A stretch of 64,000 nucleotides of DNA from Tenacibaculum skagerrakense (GTDB lineage Bacteria; Bacteroidota; Bacteroidia; Flavobacteriales; Flavobacteriaceae): assembly GCF_004345825.1 (NCBI RefSeq), contig NZ_SLXM01000005.1, positions 248,879-312,878 of the forward strand, read 5' to 3'. Under the pieces are notes generated by a model. It saw nothing but the letters and a program-made list of their open reading frames with translations, was not told the DNA's origin and made no database searches. Shown here in pieces: positions 57,221 through 64,000 of this stretch; position 1 is the stretch's first letter; each line of letters opens with the position of its first letter. Position numbers and translations under genes: made by a program.

Positions 57221-57719
57221 GTTTTTTAATAATCCATAGAGCAGAAATAAGATAAAGTAGTGTGAGAGAATTAAATATACTGTCACTCATTATATAATTT
57301 GTACAGAAAAGTATGCTAGGAGATAAAATATATAAAAAAGAAAATATGTAGTATACTATTTTATGTAATTGAAAAAAATACTTAACGCTAAAAATAAAGG
57401 TGAGCTGGGCTAATACACTTATTAAGAACTGACCTATAAATATGACTGAAATTTTTGTTGAGAATAAATGACAAAAATAGATAAACCAAGAATATCCCAT
57501 AGGTCTAAAACCATTAATAGTCATAGTTTTAGCTGAAAGAATGTAATTTCCAGAATCAGCAGTAACAGCAGGGTATGGGTAGGTTTTGCTTAAGAATAAA
57601 AAAAGGAGTAAATAAGCAAAAGCGAAAGCAAATAATTGAAGCTTTTGCTCTTTTTCCATTAGATAGGATAAAAAAGTGTTGTTTTGAAAAAATGTATTGT
57701 TTTTGAAACTTTTAAGCAT
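57210..57719 (-). pseudogene. glycosyltransferase (GT39-like) membrane protein, 3' truncated
   Basis: About 170 residues of multipass membrane protein remain, with ADSGNYILSAKTMTINGFRPMGYSWFIYF near residue 55 and LSPSILFCTNYIMSDSIF near 130, the pattern of Bacteroidota dolichyl-phosphate-mannose-transferase-like proteins of roughly 450-500 residues. After SALWIIKKPN the frame continues as an unrelated tail (to 57090) that reads through the peptidase remnant in the wrong frame. This is a deletion junction at about 57200-57220. A possible -7 box (CAAAAGTA on the plus strand, 57767-57774) lies upstream. Confidence 0.65.
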
Positions 57720-57788
57720 CGCTACATTAAACTACCTATTTATAATATTTAGATAAGGGTTTAATACAAAAGTAAACATATAATCGGA

Positions 57789-58322
57789 TTATAATTTATG
57801 CTTTTCAAACTCCTTATGTATAAGCTTTTCTAAATCATCGTATTTCATTTTCAGCGCATTTGAGGTAATAGCTATTGGTGAACCATACATTTTATAATTG
57901 GCTTTCATAATTCGTTTTGATAATCCGTTTTTGGCTCTTTCTATATATTTTTCTGGTTTATTTGTTTCAATCATCATAATGTTAGTAGATGCTATTTCTA
58001 ACGTTCTAATTTGGCTGATATCTTCCCATTCAACAAGGCCAATACTATTTCCGCTAGTGTTATCCGTAATTCCTTTTTGGTTAATAATTAGCCCAACTTG
58101 ATTATCAAATAATTTCTTTCCAATAAATACTAAACCGAGTCCAAAAAAAACTACAGAGGCAATTCCTACAATCGTAATGATTAATGTGGTTTTAAAAATT
58201 GGATTTATAAAGGTTTCTGGATATACTATAAATAAAACTCCTGCAATTACAAAAAGCAAGGCACAGATTAGGAGCAAAATTATTTTAGTTTTACTTAATG
58301 GAATTTCAATGGTATTATTCAT
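57789..58322 (-). CDS. STM3941-like membrane protein
   Basis: The 177-residue protein has two membrane helices near the N-terminus (about 12-33 and 45-68) and a soluble C-terminal domain (about 75-177) resembling a PH-like fold, with GLVEWEDISQIRTLEI and a late KMKYDDLEKLIHKEFEK. This order is that of the STM3941 family of unknown function. Its ATG directly precedes the pirin stop region, so it is probably the second gene of a pirin operon. Confidence 0.65.
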   Translation of the reverse strand: MNNTIEIPLSKTKIILLLICALLFVIAGVLFIVYPETFINPIFKTTLIITIVGIASVVFFGLGLVFIGKKLFDNQVGLIINQKGITDNTSGNSIGLVEWEDISQIRTLEIASTNIMMIETNKPEKYIERAKNGLSKRIMKANYKMYGSPIAITSNALKMKYDDLEKLIHKEFEKHKL

Positions 58323-58323
58323 C

Positions 58324-59208
58324 TTATTTTTTTAAAATTTCAGGAATAGGAATATACGTTTCATCGCCAGGAACTTCAGGAAAACTTTTGTTTTTCCAAT
58401 CTTGTTTTGCTTTTTCTAAACGTTCTTTACTATGAGAAACAAAATTCCATAACAAAAAACGTTCTTCAGGTAGTGTTTCACCACCAAACAGCAGGATTTG
58501 TGAGTTAGCATCTAAACAAATTTCACATTCATCGTCTGTTTTACTAATTAGCATTTGACCAGCTTCTACTTTTTGTTCTTCATTTAAAATAGCTCCTTTT
58601 ACAACTACGAATGCTATTTCACCTTTTACTTTTCCTCGGAGATTCAAGGTAGTTTGTTCACTTGCAAAAATATCGACCATGAAAAGTGGAGAATACCCTT
58701 GAAGAGGTGCCGATTTCCCGAAAGCATTACCTGCAACAACTTTTATAGTTAAGTTTCCATCAATAAGTTTAGGAATGTCAGAACTAGGATAATAATCAAA
58801 TCGAGGATTAATTTCCTCTTTTTCTACAGGTAATGCCACCCAAATTTGATATCCATGCATTAAAAACACTTCTCCAGTTCTATTTTGTTTTGGCGTACGT
58901 TCCGTGTGTGTTACACCTTTACCAGAAGTCATAAAACCAACATCTCCAGGAGATATTACCTGAACGCTTCCTGTGCTATCTCTATGTTCAATTTCACCTT
59001 CAAATAAATAGGTTAATGTACTTAAACCTATATGCGGATGCTGATCTACATCAAAATAAGCACCATTTCCCATAGTAGATGGTCCCATATGATCTATAAA
59101 AGTAAAAGGACCTACCTGTCTTTTTTTTCTGAATGGTAGTAATCTTCCCACCATAAAATTACCCAAATCTGCTTGACGTTCATTTACTAGTAGTTTGTTA
59201 TTAGCCAT
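58324..59208 (-). CDS. pirin family protein
   Basis: This 294-residue bicupin protein has the N-terminal cupin metal site DVDQHPHIGLSTLTYLFEGEIEHRDS (His-X-His and a later His/Glu) and GKGVTHTERTP, then the pirin C-terminal domain. Pirins bind iron; some act as quercetinase or redox-linked transcription cofactors, and no specific role can be assigned here. The ATG (MANNKLLVNERQADLG) gives a normal N-terminus. Confidence 0.88.
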   Translation of the reverse strand: MANNKLLVNERQADLGNFMVGRLLPFRKKRQVGPFTFIDHMGPSTMGNGAYFDVDQHPHIGLSTLTYLFEGEIEHRDSTGSVQVISPGDVGFMTSGKGVTHTERTPKQNRTGEVFLMHGYQIWVALPVEKEEINPRFDYYPSSDIPKLIDGNLTIKVVAGNAFGKSAPLQGYSPLFMVDIFASEQTTLNLRGKVKGEIAFVVVKGAILNEEQKVEAGQMLISKTDDECEICLDANSQILLFGGETLPEERFLLWNFVSHSKERLEKAKQDWKNKSFPEVPGDETYIPIPEILKK

Positions 59209-59385
59209 GGAGTTGTTTTTAGTTATTTATTTTAAATTTAATCAATACTATTATATTCTTGTTGAAATTTCTTTAAAAGAAAAAGAATCAATGGAGCGTG
59301 TTTGGGATAAAATTAAATTTTGATTAGATTCATTTTAAAAATGAATAATCCTCTGATAATTATGGTATCAATTTTTATTAATAGG

Positions 59386-60180
59386 TTATTTACTCAACTT
59401 TAATATTCTTAAAGCTCCTTGAATAACCAATACAAAAACTATAGATCCAATAATTAAATCTGGTTTACTGGAGTTGAGCCAATTTACTAAAATACCAGCA
59501 GATATTACACCAAGGTTTATTATTACATCGTTGGAAGTAAAAATCATGCTTGCTTTCATATGAACTTCTTCTTTACTTTTAGATTTTTGTAAAATGTAAA
59601 GACAAAATCCATTAGCGACTAAAGCTAAGATAGAAACGATAATCATTGTTGAAAAGTTAGGAAGTTTCTCATTTCCAAAAAACCTTCTTAACACTTCAAT
59701 AAAGCCAATAACGGCAAGCGCAATTTGAAAAAATCCTGCTAATTTAGCTATCTGTTTCTTTTTAGTTAATGTTCCACCAACTGCAAGTAAACTAATTCCG
59801 TAAACAAAACTATCTGCAAGCATATCTAAGCTATCAGCAACCAATCCCATCGATTTTGAAATAATACCTGTAGTCATTTCTATGATAAAAAAAGCAAAAT
59901 TAATTCCAAGTACCGACCAAAGTAGTTTTTTCTGATTGGTTTCTTCTTCAAATTCTATCACATCGGTCTCTTCAGAAGAAAGTATTTTTCCCCCTAAATT
60001 TAGCTCTAGAATAGATGTTTCAATTTCATTTATTTTTTCACTATGATAAACAATTAGTTTTCTATTAGGTATATCAAAATCTAACTTTACAATACTTGAA
60101 ATACCACCTAATTTCATTCTTATTAGATTTTCTTCTGAGGGACAATCCATTTTTGTAATTTCAAATATTGACTTTTTCAT
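59386..60180 (-). CDS. cation diffusion facilitator-type transporter with HMA-like N-terminus
   Basis: The 264-residue protein has an N-terminal ferredoxin-like domain (about 1-75) that starts IFEITKMDCPSEENLIRMKL, a heavy-metal-associated fold with only one Cys at the usual CxxC site. The membrane part has about six helices with GLVADSLDMLADSFVYG, the DxxxD metal site of cation efflux proteins. It probably exports Zn, Cd or another divalent metal in exchange for protons. There is no long C-terminal cytoplasmic domain. Confidence 0.8.
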   Translation of the reverse strand: MKKSIFEITKMDCPSEENLIRMKLGGISSIVKLDFDIPNRKLIVYHSEKINEIETSILELNLGGKILSSEETDVIEFEEETNQKKLLWSVLGINFAFFIIEMTTGIISKSMGLVADSLDMLADSFVYGISLLAVGGTLTKKKQIAKLAGFFQIALAVIGFIEVLRRFFGNEKLPNFSTMIIVSILALVANGFCLYILQKSKSKEEVHMKASMIFTSNDVIINLGVISAGILVNWLNSSKPDLIIGSIVFVLVIQGALRILKLSK

Positions 60181-60248
60181 TCATCCAGTTTTAAGTAGTT
60201 ATAATAAAACTTAAGTTAATAGAATTTTAAATAGGGTTGAAGAGTATT

Positions 60249-60782
60249 TTAGAGAGGCCAAGTTACTTGTAAAGGTTTAACCATCCAAGGTAATTTTACA
60301 TTTGAAAATGAAAAAGGACATCGTTCCAATAGAAGGTCATAAGACCTTTTCTCAATAAATAACTCCCAAATATCTTCTGTTTCACGCAAAATACCATTAC
60401 GCATTAACCAATTTCCTCTAAATCCGTTTATTGAAGATTTTCCTATGGCAGGCCAATAATCTATAGCTGATTGAATCAGATAATCAATTAGTTGCTTTTG
60501 ATTTTGATTCATATTTATAGTAGCGTCGATATTTGTATTTGGCGAAAGACCTACTAAAATTTTATTCAAGGCTAAATGTGATTGGTTAGTTTCAGTTGTC
60601 CCTGAAACTATATATTGTAAACAAGATATAGAGTCTAATCGTGCTTTTTCTGTGATGAATGTATTATTTTGAACAAGATTTAGATTTTCTAATAAGATTG
60701 TAAAATAAGAGCTTAATAAAATCATTCCAGCATTTGAGATTGAAAGTTCAATTTGAGATTTTGTTACTGCTTCGTTACTCAT
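60249..60782 (-). CDS. orphan C-terminal domain of contractile injection system tape-measure-type protein
   Basis: The 177-residue product matches, in order, what I know of the C-terminal part of CIS tape-measure proteins (CIS_TMP): ISNAGMILLSSYFTILLENLNL, RLDSISCLQYIVSG, LALNKILVGLSP, a W in DYWPAIGKSSINGFRGNWLMRNG, and the ending YDLLLERCPFSFSNVKLPWMVKPLQVTW. Complete members are several hundred residues long. Here only this domain remains, with a fresh ATG start, and no sheath, tube, baseplate or ATPase gene is in the window. It may be a relic of an injection system or a domesticated domain. Confidence 0.65.
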   Translation of the reverse strand: MSNEAVTKSQIELSISNAGMILLSSYFTILLENLNLVQNNTFITEKARLDSISCLQYIVSGTTETNQSHLALNKILVGLSPNTNIDATINMNQNQKQLIDYLIQSAIDYWPAIGKSSINGFRGNWLMRNGILRETEDIWELFIEKRSYDLLLERCPFSFSNVKLPWMVKPLQVTWPL

Positions 60783-60856
60783 ATTTTAGCTTGTTTATTT
60801 TATTAATTGTTCAATTACAACAGGTTTTACAGGTGTTTTATTGAATACGTTTTGTA

Positions 60857-61588
60857 TTATTTTAATAAAACATTTGTTAGCGTTACTATTCCGATAATAA
60901 GAATTAGACTTAGCGAGAGCTGTTTAAACTTCTCTTGAGGAATATAATTCAGTATTTTTTTACCAATTAGCGTTCCTATAATTCCAATAATGATTAAAAA
61001 AGGAACATATTTTAGGTCGTGTTCATGAATAAATCCATTGTAATAGTATACAAATGATCTAGAGAAATCTATTAAAAAATCAATAAAGGCAGATGTGGCT
61101 ATGAATACATTTTTTTCTAAGTTAAAAGCAGACATGGTTAAGCCTCTTATCGCTCCGCCGGTTCCTAAAAGACCTGCAGAAAAACCAGATAAACTTCCAC
61201 CAATTATGGCGTTTCGTTTGTTTGGTGTTATGATTAACTTTTTCTTTATCAGGAATAAAAGTGCTAAGGAGACTAGAAAAATTCCTAGAAATAATTCTAA
61301 AAACGAATTCATGAAAATCTTAGTTATTAATCCACCTAGTATTACAAACAAAACAGATGGAATACCAATGTTAATAAGTAATTTTTTATCGAGTCCTTTT
61401 TTGAATAAAACAATCTTACTTAGATTACTGGAAAGATGATAAATAGCAGTTAATCCTAAAACAGATTCAAAATCGAAATAAAAATTAGCGATTGGTACAA
61501 AAAAGACAGATGAACCAAAACCACCTATAGTTCCAAATATTTCAGCAAGTAAGGATAAAAGAAGGAATAGATAACTTATGTTTTTCAT
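60857..61588 (-). CDS. TauE/SafE family sulfite exporter-like permease
   Basis: The 243-residue protein has about eight membrane helices with the two-fold family pattern: GTIGGFGSSVFFVPIA in the first half and GFSAGLLGTGGAIRGLTM in the second. TauE/SafE permeases move sulfite, sulfonates or other organic anions. The substrate is unknown. It is the gene upstream of the CIS-type fragment and downstream of a methyltransferase, all on the same strand. Confidence 0.85.
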   Translation of the reverse strand: MKNISYLFLLLSLLAEIFGTIGGFGSSVFFVPIANFYFDFESVLGLTAIYHLSSNLSKIVLFKKGLDKKLLINIGIPSVLFVILGGLITKIFMNSFLELFLGIFLVSLALLFLIKKKLIITPNKRNAIIGGSLSGFSAGLLGTGGAIRGLTMSAFNLEKNVFIATSAFIDFLIDFSRSFVYYYNGFIHEHDLKYVPFLIIIGIIGTLIGKKILNYIPQEKFKQLSLSLILIIGIVTLTNVLLK

Positions 61589-61628
61589 TTATTTTATATG
61601 GATTACACTAACTACAACTGATAATAAA

Positions 61629-62246
61629 TCAGTTTGATTTTCTTTTAAAACTACAAAACAGAAAGTTTTGCATAGTATCAAAAGGAGTAATATGATCTTC
61701 AGTTGAACAGGTAATTTTTTCGAAATCATTTTCAAACTCAGTTATCAACTTGCCTTCACTATATTGCTTAATGTCAAGACCGCTACATTTCTTCGGCCCA
61801 TTTTCTGAAAAAGTACCAATGATTAGATATCCAGTTACAGTATTTCTTGCAATATTAACATATTTAGAAATTTGTTCTGGAGTTGTTAAAAAATGAAACG
61901 CTGCTCTGTCATGCCAAAGATCAAAAGTTGTGGAAGGTGTAAATTCTGTTATATCACTTACTATCAAATTTACGTTATTTGCTTTATCACCTAAACGTTT
62001 TTTTGCTTTTTCTAGCGCTGCTGCAGAAATATCCAAAACCGACACGTTTTCAAATCCCTCTTCAAGTAGATAATCCACAAGTTTACTATCGCCACCGCCA
62101 ACATCAATTATTTTAGCAGATTTATCTAAATCTAATGAGTTAATTAAATCTAGTGAAATTTGAGGTTTTTCTTGAGTCCAGCTAACTTGCTCCGGATTTT
62201 TAGTTTCGTAAACTGTTTCCCAATGTTTCTTGCTATCTAGATTCAT
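61629..62246 (-). CDS. class I SAM-dependent methyltransferase
   Basis: The 205-residue protein shows the Rossmann motif I IIDVGGGDSKLVDYLL (about 40-55), an acidic end of strand 2 (VSVLDIS), motif II SDITEF and FDLWHDRAAFHFL, which belongs to the DWHDRAAFHF-type methyltransferases near thiopurine methyltransferase-like enzymes. The substrate is unknown. A 40-base gap separates it from the permease gene downstream. Confidence 0.85.
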   Translation of the reverse strand: MNLDSKKHWETVYETKNPEQVSWTQEKPQISLDLINSLDLDKSAKIIDVGGGDSKLVDYLLEEGFENVSVLDISAAALEKAKKRLGDKANNVNLIVSDITEFTPSTTFDLWHDRAAFHFLTTPEQISKYVNIARNTVTGYLIIGTFSENGPKKCSGLDIKQYSEGKLITEFENDFEKITCSTEDHITPFDTMQNFLFCSFKRKSN

Positions 62247-62424
62247 TGTGTTTGAGTGTTTTTAGATTTGCTGTAATGTAATTAAAAATCAAACTAACAG
62301 TTTTGTTAATGTTTGTTTGTGTAGGAAAAGGGTATGATTTTGATACTTTTATAGATTTTTCAGGTTCTTTAAGAACAACATAAAAGAAAATAAATCCATC
62401 GCTAGATATAATTTAAATTTTCAC

Positions 62425-62838
62425 TTATCCTTTAACCATTTCCAATTTCATTCCAGGAATAACAAAAAATACTTTTCCGTTTATCTTTTTAATTTTAATG
62501 AACATTAAATTGAAATTGTTTTCATCTGTTCCCAGTTTTATCTGGTTGTTTTTTAGCTTCCAATTTTTATCATTTAAAGATGCTAACTCTTCCATAAATG
62601 CAGCCCTGTCATTTGGTAGTTTAAGGTAAAATTTTCCATTTTCTTTAAAATCAAATTCTGAGTTAAGAAAACCTTTTTTTAAACCTTCTATAACTTTTTG
62701 ACTTTTAGGTTTCGCATCTTTAAAATCAATTGTTATGTTTTTAGTAGTCCATTTTCCAATTAATTCAGGTTTTTTAATATTCTGACCAAAACTTGTGCTA
62801 ATAAATGTTAGAATAAGTAGGGTAATAATATTTTTCAT
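62425..62838 (-). CDS. small exported lipocalin-like protein
   Basis: This 137-residue protein has a signal peptide (to SFGQ, residue 19). The body begins ELIGKWTTKNITIDF and continues with FDFKENGKFYLKLPN and NWKLKNNQIKLGTDENN, the strand pattern of lipocalin-like domains (GKWxx followed by beta strands) in Bacteroidota. No binding partner can be inferred. Confidence 0.6.
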   Translation of the reverse strand: MKNIITLLILTFISTSFGQNIKKPELIGKWTTKNITIDFKDAKPKSQKVIEGLKKGFLNSEFDFKENGKFYLKLPNDRAAFMEELASLNDKNWKLKNNQIKLGTDENNFNLMFIKIKKINGKVFFVIPGMKLEMVKG

Positions 62839-62980
62839 ACTGATTTATAATAAAGTTAGAATTCCGTTATACTCGTTTTATGTATTTTCATTACCTAAAA
62901 TAATAAATACAAATTTAATAGAATAAGCAAGAGTACTTTTTAAATATACTTAAATCCTGTTACTATTTATAATTATGTTT

Positions 62981-63733
62981 TTATTTAATGTTTTTGTGTG
63001 AGATCAATTGATTCTTCACTTTAGGATTTTCAATAATTGATTTCGTATAGTCTTTGAAATTTTCATAATTATTAGGTGAATCCTTAATTTGTTCATAGAG
63101 GAATGATTTATCCGTTTGAGGATAAATTATAACAGTTTCTCCAAATCTTAAATCAAAAAGTTTCATGTTTAAAAGTAAAGTAGAATATCCATCTGGACTG
63201 TATGTAAAAATCCAGTCAAATTCATTGTTTATTACTTTAAATACACCTTGTGCAGTTAAATATGGATAATTTCGTGAATCAACCAGTGTTGATTCTTCTG
63301 CATTCTTATCATTTGTTAAAACCAACAAGGTTAGTTTATCAATAATTTTTTCACTTTCAGGGTTTTCATATTCTCCAATTCTAATGCCTTTGAAAATTCT
63401 TGATTCTACTTCAATTAAAAACGGAATACTAGATACAGCATAGTCATATTTAGCTACAGGAAAAGGAGATTTATTTAAAGGATAGCTCTGAAAAACTTCA
63501 GAATACATCTTATAAGTATCAATGTCTTGTTTAAACAGCTCTAAGTCCCATTTAGTACTATCAAGATGTTGAATAGCTTTTTTGTTTAATTCTTCAAAAT
63601 TCCATTTCTTTTCCTTAACTTTTTGACTAACGGAATCAGATTTACCTTCTTTATGACAAGAAAAAAAGAGTATCCCAAAAACTATAAAGATGAACTTTTT
63701 AGTTATTATCAAATCTTTTAAATGTATTAGCAT
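62981..63733 (-). CDS. putative lipoprotein of unknown function
   Basis: The 250-residue product has a lipobox at the end of a hydrophobic N-terminus (GILFFSC, Cys26) and a charged linker (HKEGKSDSVSQKVKEKK). The mature part is mostly helical and beta mixed, with no recognised motif; it ends with FKDYTKSIIENPKVKNQLISHKNIK. It is the second exported small protein in this minus-strand stretch. Confidence 0.6.
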   Translation of the reverse strand: MLIHLKDLIITKKFIFIVFGILFFSCHKEGKSDSVSQKVKEKKWNFEELNKKAIQHLDSTKWDLELFKQDIDTYKMYSEVFQSYPLNKSPFPVAKYDYAVSSIPFLIEVESRIFKGIRIGEYENPESEKIIDKLTLLVLTNDKNAEESTLVDSRNYPYLTAQGVFKVINNEFDWIFTYSPDGYSTLLLNMKLFDLRFGETVIIYPQTDKSFLYEQIKDSPNNYENFKDYTKSIIENPKVKNQLISHKNIK

Positions 63734-63853
63734 AATATTTTTCTAGGGAAAAGGAGGTAAGTTCTTTTCCGTTGTTTTGGAAAGATAATTAATAAGATTA
63801 TATTTCCGAAGAAGAAATTTATTTTCATTTAATTATTATTTTGTAGCTAAAGT

Positions 63854-64000
63854 TTATTTTATTTCGAATGTATTTCCATTCCAACAGATTTTAATTTGTT
63901 CGTCAGAACCTATTAAACTTATTTCGTAAATTTTCTCGTTGTCATTCCATTGAATGTTTAAAATATCTTCTTCCATAGCAAATTCGTCGTTCAGATAAAA
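63854..64000 (-). CDS. partial gene cut by the window edge
   Basis: The last 48 codons of a minus-strand gene run from the window edge to a TAA at 63854. The peptide ends IYEISLIGSDEQIKICW and NGNTFEIK. It has no recognisable family, but the composition and the lack of stops fit a coding end. The 5' part lies outside the window. Confidence 0.5.
   Translation of the reverse strand, partial: FYLNDEFAMEEDILNIQWNDNEKIYEISLIGSDEQIKICWNGNTFEIK

Noticed and set aside
58324..62246. A complete contractile injection system around the tape-measure-type fragment
   Set aside because: Neighbours are pirin, cation transporter, permease and methyltransferase; no sheath, tube, baseplate or AAA gene is present.

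Overview
The window reads as an AT-rich chromosome segment from a member of the Flavobacteriaceae (Bacteroidota), probably marine. The evidence is several promoter -7 boxes of the Bacteroidota form TANNTTTG, type IX secretion (T9SS) sorting domains, SprB-type repeats, a FecA-like receptor next to imelysin, DUF4856 and HTTM genes, and frequent TTG starts without strong Shine-Dalgarno sites. The genus cannot be fixed; Tenacibaculum-like is a guess. I saw no rRNA or tRNA gene and no CRISPR array.

Layout. 1-2.8 kb: a YhhN-like membrane protein, then a minus-strand operon of ECF sigma factor, anti-sigma-like protein and a DUF4097-like surface protein. 2.9-6.15 kb: HMG-CoA lyase (candidate leaderless mRNA), a zinc metallopeptidase and a 5'-nucleotidase lipoprotein. 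6.2-12.5 kb: an iron-uptake-type cluster (DUF4856 lipoprotein, imelysin-like lipoprotein, HTTM membrane protein, TonB-dependent receptor) with repeated 9-5-9 inverted repeats at its promoters. 12.5-16.9 kb: unknown proteins around a TPR histidine kinase and a LytTR response regulator. 17.1-18.6 kb: guaB.

18.8-47.2 kb is the centre of interest. Six co-directional, nearly contiguous genes encode an outer-membrane barrel-like protein, a 1999-aa TANFOR-type polymorphic toxin (TANFOR-like domain, fn3, metzincin-like zinc protease, a His/Cys domain and a C-terminal DNA/RNA endonuclease of the NS_2 type), a small acidic candidate immunity protein, a 1537-aa exported protein, a 700-aa fn3 protein, and a 4119-aa SprB-like adhesin with a T9SS sorting domain. 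I infer an antibacterial or surface-warfare locus in which adhesin, barrel and exported scaffold proteins act with a nuclease toxin whose cognate immunity gene lies directly behind it. How the toxin leaves the cell is not evident, because its C-terminus is the nuclease and not a T9SS signal.

47.2-55.4 kb: a small gene with a double-glycine leader (possible RiPP or bacteriocin precursor) between two near-identical terminators, then parE, a 52-aa membrane protein, a GRDP/TIGR04222-like membrane protein with a Ser-Cys tail, parC, a DUF2834 protein and an MscS channel. 55.4-64 kb, all on the minus strand: an LRR protein with a T9SS domain, two decayed genes joined by a deletion (glycosyltransferase remnant and frameshifted peptidase), an STM3941-like protein, pirin, a cation-efflux transporter, an orphan fragment resembling the C-terminus of contractile-injection-system tape-measure proteins, a TauE/SafE permease, a methyltransferase, and small exported proteins.
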